Assembly: GCF_000330505.1 (NCBI RefSeq)
Contig: NW_004440169.1
Span: forward strand, 338,969-402,968
Direction of reading: 5' to 3'
DNA: 64,000 nt
Source of the DNA: Entamoeba invadens IP1
Lineage: Eukaryota > Evosea > Mastigamoebida > Endamoebidae
Numbering within the stretch: position 1 is the stretch's first letter; every line of letters begins with the position of its first letter. Position numbers and translations under genes: made by a program. Shown here piece by piece: positions 22,197 to 32,426 of the stretch. Below the pieces are notes generated by a model. The model saw only the letters and a list, made by a program, of their open reading frames with translations, did not search any database and had not been told where the DNA came from.

Positions 22197-24207
22197 ATGC
22201 CCAAGGAAGAAACAACAGAAAACACATGGACACTTTGGATAATTTTGTGGGCATTTCAATTTTTGATTTTTTCGGTTGTTGTTTGCTCGTTGTGTATGTT
22301 AGGATTTCGGACAAACATCCTGAGCGTGAAGGTTGTGAGCGTTCGTCCCTCTCCACTCCCCAAACAATGGAGTGTTCCAATCGAGTCACTCACACCTGTC
22401 AAAAATCAATTTGCACGTGGAACTTGTTGGGCGCATGCTGTAATTGGTTTTGTTGAAAGTGACTATCGTGCAAATGGGATTCGAAACGGTCTTCTAGATC
22501 CCGATGAAGTTGTTCAGTTTTCCGAACAAGCTTGTTTGTTTTAGTACATTAAATGTAGAGTAATAAGACTATCCTAACAATTATTAGGAATAGTGTTATC
22601 AGTAATTAATAAAGTAATGTTTTAATATTAAAATGATATTAGTAGTAATAACAATTCAGATATGTCATTACTTGTCACTTACTGTTCAAAACATCGAGAT
22701 ATTCCACTTTGTCGATATGGCGGGATGCTTGAAAACTCGACGAACAATTTTACTCCGGACTCGTTCTTTTATTTGCGCAACGTAACGAATGGGTTTATTC
22801 TCCCCGAAACAATCTGTCCATACGAACACTTTTCCGGCGTAAACGAGAGCCTTTGTACTCCGTCCGACAAACAAACACTTGAAGAACACGTCAAGCGGAA
22901 TCCATTATCATTTTCTATCAAGGACATAGTAACAGTATATTCTGTCAATGATGTTAAGAACATAATGTTAAAAACATTGTCTCCGATGACGTATGGCCTC
23001 AACACACTTTTCAACACAATTCTTCTCCCGTGTAATTCTTTCAATCCTCAAATCAACACAACGGAATGTCAAAAATGTTTAACGCCATGTGCCGGTGGGT
23101 GTTGCACAAAGGTATCATCATCAATGTATCACAACGACGGCCTTATCGACATTTCCGAGGGAAGTGTACGACGTGGCGGACACTCCATGCTTGTTGTGGG
23201 CTGGAACGATGAATTTCCAGTTGAACGAAATCTGCACTTAAATGACCCGATATTCCAATGTGATTGGGCCAAGATTGATGTCAATCACAACTCATCTCAT
23301 CCTCCACAAAATAATAGTAAAAATAACAATACTGCAACTATTAAAAATGTGATTGAGAAGCGAGTGAAACGGTGGACAAAGGGAGGTTTGATTCTGAAGA
23401 ATAGTTACGGCACAAAGGGCCATACTCTCGGGTTTTACCTTCAAAACCATTCTCTTCTTAACGAAGATACAATCTGTCCATTGAGCATTCATCCAAGTCG
23501 ATGGTATCCTTTAGATGTTAATTGTATCAAAGAAGGGCGTAGTTTTATGAATTGTTCGAACGGGAAATTACGAAAAATCGGGAATAGTAAAATTTTCTAT
23601 GGAGCAACTATATTGAAATGTAAAGAAGGAATTAGCCGTGATGAAGCCAAAAATTTGGGATTTGAGGAGTGTGGAACGAACGATCCCAAAACGCGATATG
23701 CACTTTCGGCACAATGGTATAATGTGACCTTTAAAAGAGCTATACCCAAAACCTTGGCAATGGGTGACGGGTTTTTATTATATTTAGCGAAATGGGAGAA
23801 CGGGAAGATTAATACAACAATACAAGAAACTCGAACACTATTAACGTCGTGGGACTTTGTGACTCAATTGTTTGAGATGGATACCAATGTAACCAATTCA
23901 GAGCACTGTGGATATTATTTCCAGCCATATGACACTATTGAATATCTTGCTTCAGAGTTTGGTCATGACACTTTCGAGTCTTATGTTTGTTTTACTATTA
24001 ATATAGTTCCATTTATAATATAATAATATATAATAATATATAATAATATATAACAAATAGGGATTCTCTTATTACTGTCTTAAATGGGAACCGGAGTCAT
24101 ATTACAAAGTTTCAAAGCACAAAAGCAAATTCAAAGGGATCAGAGAATCAACAAAGAAGTTTGTCACGCCACAGTTTGACGGTCCGTTTGGTGGGAGAGC
24201 AAATTAA
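22197..24207 (+). CDS. Membrane-anchored papain-family cysteine protease (CP-C-like)
   Basis: Three exons, 22197-22533, 22660-23984 and 24061-24207, join in frame to 602 residues. Both introns start GTTTGT. Residues about 11-37 are a signal anchor; there is no I29 propeptide, and the protease domain starts soon after (PKQWSVP). Catalytic residues are visible: oxyanion Gln71 and Cys77 in NQFARGTCWAH, His287 in GGHSMLVVGWN, Asn360 in LILKNSYG. The domain has many Cys (CQKCLTPCAGGCC). The third exon completes the protein with GFSYYCLKWEPESYY. A signal anchor replacing the pre-pro region and a size near 600 residues match the Entamoeba CP-C group of membrane cysteine proteases. Substrates are unknown; many NxT/S sites suggest luminal or surface exposure. 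Confidence 0.9.
24014..24054 (+). repeat. TAATAATATA tandem repeat inside the last protease intron
   Basis: About four units of a 10-nt A/T word fill most of the 76-nt intron 23985-24060 just before the AAATAG acceptor. It is likely simple-sequence slippage. Confidence 0.6.
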
Positions 24208-24336
24208 GTCACCCTAGAAGATCCCACTTTTACTATACAATAGCGCCAATTAATTAATTAATTACTTTATATAGTTATATACCCGGTACTAACGAATATA
24301 GATATTTAATAATAAATGACTAGTAAATAAATAACA

Positions 24337-25584
24337 TCATGGATTAATTATTGGGATTAGTATAAGTATACCAATGTAACTACATACTATAGTTAAGTTA
24401 TTAATCATAATTGGTATCTCTTGGGGTGTTACTTTGTACTCAATAGTATAAATTGAGTCAATCAAAGGAGCTGGAGTCAACGGAGATATTAACATCACAA
24501 AACGAGCGACAGGACCGATCCATTTTTGAAAGCCGAAGTAGACGATCAAGCCGAAGGCAAGACCAAAGAGCATCCGATAGAGCACAACAGAGAAACATGT
24601 TAAGAGATACTTCTTGGGAATCTTCCACTCGAAGAAACTGCCTAAAATTGCATAGGCGAGCAAAGAGTTTGCATTGGCGCAAGTGTCGATGAACGTGAGT
24701 AACACGTGAGGTAAACGGAATTGAGTGAGAGCGAAGAAATAGCCGGAGAATGTTGCGTAAATTGGTATAGAAGTGATTACGGCCATTAAAGTTCCTTTTG
24801 CTATTTGAATAGTATTTTTATTAGTTAACTTCTTAATTATAATATCCTTCAAACTTGTCTTCTTTTGTTGAACCAAAGTGGCATTTCCTAAATCAATTTG
24901 AGTTGAATCATCATTAATAACATTTCCTGGTTCATTGATATGAATTGTTTTGTGATCTTCTTCTTCTTCGTCTTTTGATGTGTTAAGTAATTTAGTTGTG
25001 TCTTTGTCTTTGTTTTCTTTTTGAGGAGATTCTTTACTTGGATGGGAGTCGTGTGGTATCGTCTGGGAGTGGGAAGTACTGATTGTTTCCATTTCTATTG
25101 ATATTTCACCTTTTTCTCGCGTGGACTGTGTTAAACCAAGCCAAGCATATAAAGGGCGTATTACTAAATAACAACACAAATCATTTGAAAAACAAAATAA
25201 AATACATTTGGATATCCCATCTGTGGGAGCTACGGACTTTAACACTGGAAATATGAAAAGCGCGGTGTTGAGTGCTAATGAATTAAAAATAGCTAATTTG
25301 CGATGGTCGGGGTTCTTTATAAATAAAAAAACTAGACAAGCAAGTCCACCAATACTAAATTGATATATAAAACCGCCAACTACTAAATAGAGACTTTCTA
25401 AATCTAAGCCATTCATGTTATATAAATTTCTAAATATGATACAAGGCAATGACAAATTAAATAACACTTTCATGATTAAGCCACTATGAATACGGACGTT
25501 ATCACGGAAAAACCATAACTTAAATATAAAAGAAAGCGTAAGAGTGAGAAGCATCACACCAAATGTCTCATAATACTCTTTCAT
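24337..25584 (-). CDS. AEC/PIN-like membrane transporter
   Basis: A 415-residue single-exon membrane protein with about five N-terminal and five C-terminal hydrophobic spans and a central charged cytoplasmic loop (residues about 155-250, rich in Ser, Thr, Asp and Lys). The layout and segments MKVLFNLSLPCIIFRNLY, LAIFNSLALNTALFIFPVL, LMAVITSIPIY and ISPLTPAPLIDSIYTIEY match the auxin-efflux-carrier (AEC) family, where the first and sixth units contain conserved Pro and Asn residues at helix breaks. Substrates of AEC proteins in protists are not known; bacterial members move organic anions. It converges with the cysteine protease gene, with 129 nt between the stops. Confidence 0.82.
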   Translation of the reverse strand: MKEYYETFGVMLLTLTLSFIFKLWFFRDNVRIHSGLIMKVLFNLSLPCIIFRNLYNMNGLDLESLYLVVGGFIYQFSIGGLACLVFLFIKNPDHRKLAIFNSLALNTALFIFPVLKSVAPTDGISKCILFCFSNDLCCYLVIRPLYAWLGLTQSTREKGEISIEMETISTSHSQTIPHDSHPSKESPQKENKDKDTTKLLNTSKDEEEEDHKTIHINEPGNVINDDSTQIDLGNATLVQQKKTSLKDIIIKKLTNKNTIQIAKGTLMAVITSIPIYATFSGYFFALTQFRLPHVLLTFIDTCANANSLLAYAILGSFFEWKIPKKYLLTCFSVVLYRMLFGLAFGLIVYFGFQKWIGPVARFVMLISPLTPAPLIDSIYTIEYKVTPQEIPIMINNLTIVCSYIGILILIPIINP

Positions 25585-26137
25585 CTTGCAATTACTGCTC
25601 TTTTAAGTTTGAAATCTAATAAGTTCCAAAAAGTCCTTCCAAGTGTTGATAATTTAAATTATAGTTTTATTATTATTAGTTAATAATTAAGAATAGATTT
25701 ACGATCTAGACATTTGGGGTTCTATTTTTGTATTTTATTATTCTAATAATAACTATTATTGTATAATAAACTTTTATATGCTAAAATTTTGGGAATGTCG
25801 AATTGGTAAAAAAAATCCCTTATGTCCTATTTTTATAATTCTATTGGTTTATAATTAGTTATTAAAAGTTAAATAAATAATTTCAATAAACAATCTAATA
25901 TTATTGATATATCTATTATTAATAAATCTATTAAATTATAGTAAAAAATTTTTCCAATCACACCAATAAAATCTCGAAATATGAGAAATGAAAATAATCT
26001 TAAACTATTACTATAATTAAATTATTATACATCCTATACTTTTCATTTTGTGATTTTTTTGTTATTTGATGGAAACAAAACATTTTTTAACATTTTTTTT
26101 CAACTCAAAATGTTTTGATCCACAAAATCACAATTTG
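25585..26137. other. divergent intergenic region
   Basis: AT-rich sequence that should hold the promoters of the AEC carrier (-) and the PLP homeostasis protein (+). An in-frame ATG at 26069 could extend the latter gene by 23 residues. Nothing else is seen. Confidence 0.5.
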
Positions 26138-26845
26138 ATGACATCGACCCCAATCACCGACAAGTATGACGAAATATTAAAAACATTAGACAGTGTAGCT
26201 GCCGATATTCATTCTTCTCCAGCAACTCTTATAGCTGTGAGTAAAACCAAACCAAAAGAAGATGTCATTGAGTTATTCAAAACACATCACCACCTCTTGT
26301 TTGGTGAGAATTACATTCAAGAGCTTCACGAGAAGGCAACATCCCTTCAACATGAATATCCGGACATTCACTGGCACTTCATTGGTCGTCTTCAGTCAAA
26401 TAAAGTTCATCTGTTGGTCTCAACGCCAAACTTAGTCTGCATCGAAACAGTACACTCATTAGAAATCGCTCAGAAGCTCGACAAAGAACTTAAAAAGGCA
26501 GAGAAGACCATCGACGTCTTCATTCAAGTGAACAGCTCCGGGGAAGAACAGAAGGGTGGCGTCGACGTGAAAGACGCTTTGACGGTCTATGAAGAAGCTA
26601 CGAAACTCACAAACCTTCGCGTGAAAGGAATTATGACTATAGGAATGGTCGGAGAGGCTAAAACAAATTTTAACACTATGAAGAACTTGGCCGCTCAAAT
26701 CAAGGAAAAATTGAAACTCGAAAAGGTCGAGGTCAGTATGGGAATGTCCGCAGACTATATGCTCGCGGCTCAACTGGGCGCAACATATGTCAGAGTCGGT
26801 TCAGCTCTCTTCGGTCCTAGAAATTATAATAAAAACGTGGTTTAA
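26138..26845 (+). CDS. Pyridoxal phosphate homeostasis protein (YggS/PLPBP family)
   Basis: A 235-residue TIM-barrel protein of the YggS/PROSC family. The PLP-binding Lys lies in LIAVSKTKP, followed by FGENYIQE, IHWHFIGRLQSNKV, VFIQVNSSGEEQKGGV, VKGIMTIG and the C-terminal signature SMGMSADY plus YVRVGSALFGPRNY. It binds and buffers PLP and shows no enzyme activity. I chose the ATG at 26138 because the family begins there; the frame is open to an ATG at 26069, whose extra residues (Phe/Asn-rich) look like translated leader. Confidence 0.93.
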   Translation: MTSTPITDKYDEILKTLDSVAADIHSSPATLIAVSKTKPKEDVIELFKTHHHLLFGENYIQELHEKATSLQHEYPDIHWHFIGRLQSNKVHLLVSTPNLVCIETVHSLEIAQKLDKELKKAEKTIDVFIQVNSSGEEQKGGVDVKDALTVYEEATKLTNLRVKGIMTIGMVGEAKTNFNTMKNLAAQIKEKLKLEKVEVSMGMSADYMLAAQLGATYVRVGSALFGPRNYNKNVV

Positions 26846-27183
26846 TTCTAGTTTCTTGGAGAAATAATATTTATAGTTAATTTAATATAAATTAATTATT
26901 ATATAATCATTGTTTTATAATAGTAATATCTAACTATAATTTTTTTCTATAATTTTTGAAGTTATTTAGTATATTTAAAATTATTATAAATGTAGAAAAT
27001 GTCTTTATTGGTTTTAACTTATTGAATTAAAATATAATGTCTTGTATTAAAATAAGAATACAAGGTAATCGTTTTAAACAATTTAAAATAATAGTAAAAT
27101 AAATTAGAGATAATAATCATAGATTGAGAAAATGAAAAGAAGGATGGAATGACAACACAGAAGTAGAGTTGCTTACAGAAGAA
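26846..27183. other. intergenic between convergent genes
   Basis: AT-rich, no reading frame of note. Probably 3' UTRs only. Confidence 0.5.
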
Positions 27184-27477
27184 TTAATTGTCGTCGCGTG
27201 CAAAAACAGAGACAATAACAACAATAGCAATAATAATCGCAAGAGTTATTGCAACGCCGATTGAAAAAACTACGATTTTTATACACTTTGCTTTTCGCTC
27301 AAGGTTGGAAAGAACAAGGTTCGTTCCAGAAAGTCTGTGTTGGCCTGTAGTCCGCAAATCAGTCCCATCATCGACAAACACTTCTTTTGTTTTTTCTTCT
27401 TTGTTTTCAGGACTGTTGTCCTCTAATATCATAGTTGGGTTATTAACACCTTCACTTGGTTTCGTATCGATTGACAT
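27184..27477 (-). CDS. Small tail-anchored membrane protein
   Basis: A 97-residue protein. Residues 1-68 are hydrophilic and acidic (NSPENKEEKTKEVFVDDGTD), and a strong hydrophobic segment IVVFSIGVAITLAIIIAIVV lies near the C-terminus, followed only by VSVFARDDN. This is the form of a tail-anchored protein with a cytosolic N-terminal domain. There is a basic residue pair before the span (ERKAKC). No SNARE heptads are evident, so the role is unknown. Confidence 0.65.
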   Translation of the reverse strand: MSIDTKPSEGVNNPTMILEDNSPENKEEKTKEVFVDDGTDLRTTGQHRLSGTNLVLSNLERKAKCIKIVVFSIGVAITLAIIIAIVVIVSVFARDDN

Positions 27478-27921
27478 TGCTAATTTTATTAGTTTTTTAA
27501 TCTTTTTGAGTTAATAAGAATATGTATTATTTTGTTTAATAATATATACTATACCTATAATACAAGTTCAAATGAAGGAAAAACATTTTTAAAATTATTC
27601 CAATTAAAAAATAATTATGTTAATTTCAATTTTTTGGAAATAACTATATTTAAAGTTAATAATTTATTCTAATTACAATTAACAATATTTAATAATAATT
27701 TTAATTAATTATATTGTATTTGTTTTAACAATACAGAATAACATTTACTATATTTTATTATAATAATTAAACTAAATAATGAAAAAAACACTTTTGGGAA
27801 AGAAATAAAAAAGACGAAAAAGGCAAAACAAAGAAGAGGGTTAAGTGATTAATAAAAAACTAATGTTTAATAGTTTGGTACAAAAGACTACGAAAAAGAA
27901 CTCAAGTTTGGAGCACGACGT
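27478..27921. other. divergent intergenic region
   Basis: AT-rich, no gene seen. It lies between two genes that both encode tail-anchored proteins and must hold both promoters. Confidence 0.5.
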
Positions 27922-28956
27922 ATGTTTAGTTTGCAACACCGTGCCGATAAGGAGTTTGTCAAACCTGTGCGTCTCCCAGAATTGAAAATTAAGTCCACCC
28001 AAAATCACATCACCACGTTTTCATTACCATCAGATGATAAATGTGACGATCAAATCAACTTTATTTCATCTCCCAAACAAGACGTTCAAAATTTGTATAA
28101 TAAAACTAATAGAAGTTTAGAAGATGACGACTCGTCAAATTCTAACGAAGAAATTAAAGAACTTAAAAAATGTGAAACTCCTGATGAAATTGACAAAATA
28201 GAGAAAATTAAAAAACGCATCAAAAAGAAAGATACACAACGAAAGCGCTCAAAACGGGAAACGCAAAAAAATGAAAAGAAAAAAAAAGAAGACGAGAAAT
28301 GTTCGACTATCAAGCTCGAAGCAAAAAAATCACAAAAAAACGAAAAAATTGAAAAATTGGAAGAAGTCAATAACAAATCGAATAACAAAAATGAAAAATC
28401 TGAAACGTTTGAAGGTCTCACTTCATCTTTCCAAAACGAAATGAAATCACTTGATATAATTGGAGAAACAAATGCAACGACAAAAGACATGAAAAAAAGT
28501 GACGAAACATTTTGCGTCTCAAATTTTCCAGACGAAAACGACGATATCAAAACTCATCACATCGAAACGTCAACAGATTTCGTGATTTTCGAAAATCAGA
28601 AAAAAGACGAAGAAATCAATTCGACGTCCCCACAACTGCTGCAACCCGAAAAAGTCGAAATCCAAAAAAATTCAAATGTGAGCCCTCCACAACTTTCGCA
28701 AAAACCTTTAAAGGATCCAAAAAAAAACAAAAAACTCAATCTCTTGAAAAAAGTCCCAAAACGGCGAGTCGGCGAAGAAAACTTACTACTCAAAGACAAT
28801 TTAAAGTCGCAAAAACTCGGTTCCGACGAGAAAAATCAAGGAAAGTGTTTGGTCCTCTCAAAGACATGTAACTTTCTATCGTTGGTCACTACCGTTCTGT
28901 TTATTCTTTTCACATCACTCTCTATATGGGACGACGTTCTGAATGATATGATGTGA
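27922..28956 (+). CDS. Highly charged protein with C-terminal membrane anchor
   Basis: A 344-residue protein. Residues about 60-310 are low-complexity, very rich in Lys, Glu, Asn and Ser (KIEKIKKRIKKKDTQRKRSK and similar). The C-terminus has one hydrophobic span (FLSLVTTVLFILFTSLSIW) followed by an acidic stub. It is probably a tail-anchored scaffold with a long cytosolic disordered arm. A same-length frame on the other strand (28086-28550) is rich in Ser and Phe because of complementary composition and is not real. Family unknown. Confidence 0.6.
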   Translation: MFSLQHRADKEFVKPVRLPELKIKSTQNHITTFSLPSDDKCDDQINFISSPKQDVQNLYNKTNRSLEDDDSSNSNEEIKELKKCETPDEIDKIEKIKKRIKKKDTQRKRSKRETQKNEKKKKEDEKCSTIKLEAKKSQKNEKIEKLEEVNNKSNNKNEKSETFEGLTSSFQNEMKSLDIIGETNATTKDMKKSDETFCVSNFPDENDDIKTHHIETSTDFVIFENQKKDEEINSTSPQLLQPEKVEIQKNSNVSPPQLSQKPLKDPKKNKKLNLLKKVPKRRVGEENLLLKDNLKSQKLGSDEKNQGKCLVLSKTCNFLSLVTTVLFILFTSLSIWDDVLNDMM

Positions 28957-29126
28957 TTCTTGTCTAATTATAATTTGTAGTTCATTTTACTATTTGTCTT
29001 GTTTCTCATTGGAATCGTTTGTTTTTGATTAATTTAATTATATACTTTAATAATAATTTAAATTATGGTTTTTTTAATATTTTTTAATGAATCAACGAAA
29101 TTTAAAACTCAAAATGAAAACTATCG

Positions 29127-30367
29127 ATGGAGAGACCAGATTGGCTTGATGGAACGATATTAAAACTGGTCGAAAAACTCAGAGAGGAATATAAGAAACT
29201 CCCAGCAAAAGGAAAAGAACAAGAAAATGAGTGGAGTATCTTGTCTAGTTTTTTTATAGTAAATCCAAAATTACAAGAAGTAGATTTTATATGCCTTGGG
29301 ACAGGCAATAAATGCCTTTCTTTTTCGCATCACAGCCAAACTGCCGTCAACGACAGCCACGCCGAAATCATTACAAAACGAATCTTTCAACTTTTTTTAT
29401 CCGAAGATTACAAAAACAAAAATTCAAAGTACTTCGAAAAAGACCAAAAAACTGGTAAATTTCGGATTAAATCGACGTACAAAATAATCATGTACATAAC
29501 AGAAGTTCCTTGTGGCGATTGTTGCATCTCAAAAGATCTTGAAATAAATGACAAGTCCGAGATTGAGACGGGAGCGAAACGTCTTGTGGATGGCGATATA
29601 AAAAGGACGGTCTCATTGTGGGAAGAGGACGACATCAATTCTTCTCTTGGTAAAACAAGAATCAAACCTGGCCGAGGAGAGAAGTCACTCAGCATGTCGT
29701 GCAGTGACAAGATACTAAAATGGAATTTGATAGGTCTCCAAGGGTCTATACTTTCCAAATATTACACCAAGATACGACCAGACATAATCCTGGTCGAAGG
29801 ACCTCTTAACATTGAGTCACTCGTTTGTTTCTTAACTAATCATACATTTAATTAACTATATTATATATTTTTCAAATTATAAATTAACTATAATTTGGTA
29901 GATCCTATTATAGTTTTAAAATAGTTGTTTTTGATACTTTAAAAGTTTAATGGTTTAAATGCAAAATTAATAAAAAGGCAAGAGGAATCAATGAACGGTC
30001 GATAAAAATGAACGCAATTTTTTTAGAAAAAAATATGAGTGTTCTTCCCCCAAGTTTTGTGTTTGAGGTGATGAGGTCCAACATTGTCAAAAAGGAGAAA
30101 AAAAGCCTCTCTCCAGCCGGGACGTCGATTAATTATTGTTATCTTCAAAGCCTTGGGGAGGAAGTTACAGTTTCTGCGCGTGGAGTCAAATTTGGAGCCG
30201 GCAAAAATGTGAACAAAAAACAGATGAGTCGTCTAAGTCCTTTACTAATGAAGGAGAAATTCGACGAGACATTTGGCTGTAATGAAACTAGTAAAGATGA
30301 ACAGTATGAGTTGGAGAAGAAATTGTTCAAAGAGAGTGTTGATGGGGGGTGGACAGTGAAGGTGTAA
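29127..30367 (+). CDS. tRNA-specific adenosine deaminase (ADAT1/Tad1 type)
   Basis: Exons 29127-29822 and 29978-30367 join across a 155-nt GTTTGT...AAG intron to 361 residues. The deaminase core has all zinc ligands and the proton-shuttle Glu: DSHAEI (His78, Glu80), EVPCGDCC (Cys129) and MSCSDKILKWN (Cys192), followed by LIGLQGSILS, the ADAR/ADAT1 signature. The segment GKTRIKPGRGEKS corresponds to the substrate-binding arm. Tad1/ADAT1 converts A37 to inosine in tRNA-Ala. No double-stranded-RNA-binding domain is present, which argues against an ADAR. The second exon supplies the C-terminal part, including SARGVKFGAGKNVNKKQMSRLSP. It was recovered only by splicing from LNIESL to the second exon. 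Confidence 0.9.
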
Positions 30368-30653
30368 TGTCTGATTTTATTCGTAAAACAAATTCTATAA
30401 ATATAGTTCCATCGAAATTATTTTAAGCCAGGTATTTATATATGTTGTATAAGCATTAGTATGGCAAATAATAAAAATATTAACGAACGTCTTATGAATC
30501 ATAACTTATGAATAGTATCTTGTTTTTCGTTTTATAATAATAAAAATAGAATATCAAATTAAAATGAATAGTATAATAGTTAAATGATATAGTAAATCAA
30601 TACCGACAAATGGAGTTATTTCAAGGAGGTTTGTAGAATGGAATGAACAGGAA

Positions 30654-31796
30654 ATGTCAATGGAAGAGCGGCGAGTGGTTGTACTTCAAGCGAACGTACG
30701 GAGGTTCTTGGTGAGGAGTTTATACAGTTCGGTCCATGAGCAATACAAAATAATAGAAGAATTGGTGAGCACTGAAAAGTCGTTACTCATGAAAATGGAA
30801 ATAATGAAAAATAAGTACCAGACCCCTATCACACAAATCAAAATAGTAGATTTTGTATTTAAAATCTTCTTATTGTTTTTACCACTTGACGGGTGTATTA
30901 AATCGAGTCGAGCTATTGTCGAGATTGGAGAGAAATTTGTGGATAGTTTTAAAATAGATTCAAAAGCTTCAAAGTTATTTGACACCATCACAACTCTCAT
31001 CTTTTCTTTTGGAGAATACGCGATTAACTATAAAGTTACTAAAAATGTGTTAAACGAATTGAAAAAGAATTTGATTTATAAACGAATGCTTTCCGTTTTG
31101 GACGCGAATCAAAATGGAACTACTTTTGATGATTTAATTATAGAACCAATGCAAAGACTTTTTAGATATCCCATGTTCATCCAATCATTACTCAAAACTT
31201 TTGACGAGAAGATTGAAAGTGAGAAACTTGAGAAGGAAATTCTCGTCAAGACTAATCACGAATTCGCAAGATATATCACTCACGTCAATAAAATCTCAGA
31301 AATGAGAGCAGAACTGATGACAGTGGCGGATCGACTGGACTATTTCACTTTGTTGGTCCCACGGAGATTTTATATTGGAGGGGAGATTATGACGTATAAT
31401 AAAAAGAAATGTGAAGGGCATTTATTTAATGATCGAATAATTTGGTATTCCATCCAAAAGTCCAATAAACTCGGGAAACAAGTAAGATATCAATTAGAAG
31501 GGGAAATAGTTTTTAATGATAAATTAAGTTGTCATGGATCAAAACACGTGTTGATTTTCGGATATCCTGGTTTGATGCCAATTCAAGTGATGATTAATTC
31601 TAAAAAAACTATAGCAAAATGGGTTCTCACAATTAACTCTGTGATTAAATCAAGAGTTTGGTTAATGAAAGAATCAAATGACTGGTTACACCACTCTAAT
31701 AACTTCGAATTTGTATCACAAATCGGACCAATCAAACAAAAGGAAGAAAAGACTAAAAGCAAAAAAAAAGAAAAACAAAAATCAATCAAAAAATAA
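30654..31796 (+). CDS. RhoGEF: IQ motif, DH and PH domains, possible lost membrane tail
   Basis: As read, 380 residues. Near the N-terminus VVLQANVRRFLVRSLY fits a calmodulin-binding IQ-like motif. The DH domain covers about 25-225: KIIEELVSTEKSLLMKMEIM (CR1) and LIIEPMQRLFRYPMFIQSLLK (CR3), the hallmark of Dbl-family exchange factors. A PH-like region follows (RFYIGGEIMTYNKKKCEGHLFNDRIIWYS to AKWVLTINSVI). The product would activate Rho/Rac GTPases. The end is Lys-rich and stops just past a run of nine A (31761-31769). In the next frame the DNA continues to 31911 with a clear hydrophobic segment, so the true protein may be longer and membrane-anchored (see findings). Confidence 0.85.
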   Translation: MSMEERRVVVLQANVRRFLVRSLYSSVHEQYKIIEELVSTEKSLLMKMEIMKNKYQTPITQIKIVDFVFKIFLLFLPLDGCIKSSRAIVEIGEKFVDSFKIDSKASKLFDTITTLIFSFGEYAINYKVTKNVLNELKKNLIYKRMLSVLDANQNGTTFDDLIIEPMQRLFRYPMFIQSLLKTFDEKIESEKLEKEILVKTNHEFARYITHVNKISEMRAELMTVADRLDYFTLLVPRRFYIGGEIMTYNKKKCEGHLFNDRIIWYSIQKSNKLGKQVRYQLEGEIVFNDKLSCHGSKHVLIFGYPGLMPIQVMINSKKTIAKWVLTINSVIKSRVWLMKESNDWLHHSNNFEFVSQIGPIKQKEEKTKSKKKEKQKSIKK

Positions 31797-32426
31797 GGGA
31801 AGTTTAACTATCAAAAATGGAATATTAATAGTTTTTATCATTGCAACATTTTGTATCAATTTACTTTACATTCTATTCCTTTGTTATACTCTTTTTATTA
31901 TACTAATATAAACAAATACTATTTATATAATTAAAAGACCAAATAAAAACAATAAATTTATAATTAATTTAATTTATAAATAAAACGATTATTTTTAAAT
32001 TAATAATATATTAAAATAAAGTATATATTTCTAAGTTATTCAAAACAAAAAAAAATTAATAAATAATAAGATTAACTATACTATAATCAAATAACCGAAA
32101 TAATTATTAAAAAAATAATAATATTTGAAAATGTTATTCAAAATGAGAAAAACGGAATAAATTATTTTAATAGCAAAGAAGTTAGTGTTAACTAATAAAA
32201 TGATCTTATAATAAAGTGAACTCGAAAATGAGATTTTGTATCAAACAAAAAAACACCACCAAAAATAAACTAAATAAAATAGTTTTGAAATAAGTCAAAC
32301 ACCATAATTTCCTGAAAGTTTGGGAATTAAAAGAGATAAATAAAATAAAAGGCAAAAAGAGAGGGTTGGACAAGGGCTATATAAATACTACATTATCATT
32401 CATGAAAAACAGCACCAGAGCACCAC
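31797..32426. other. intergenic, with alternative-frame membrane tail at its left end
   Basis: 31797-31911 encodes a hydrophobic tail in the +1 frame of the RhoGEF. After that the sequence is AT-rich up to the promoter of the BET gene. No other gene. Confidence 0.5.
32378..32387 (+). promoter_or_regulatory. TATA-like box of the BET gene
   Basis: TATATAAATA lies 40-49 nt before the ATG at 32427, in a locally less AT-rich context. Position fits short Entamoeba leaders. Not a perfect GTATTTAAA. Confidence 0.35.

Noticed and set aside
28086..28550. 154-codon minus-strand frame
   Set aside because: It is the antisense shadow of the Lys/Glu-rich tail-anchored protein; its Ser/Phe-rich composition follows from the complement.
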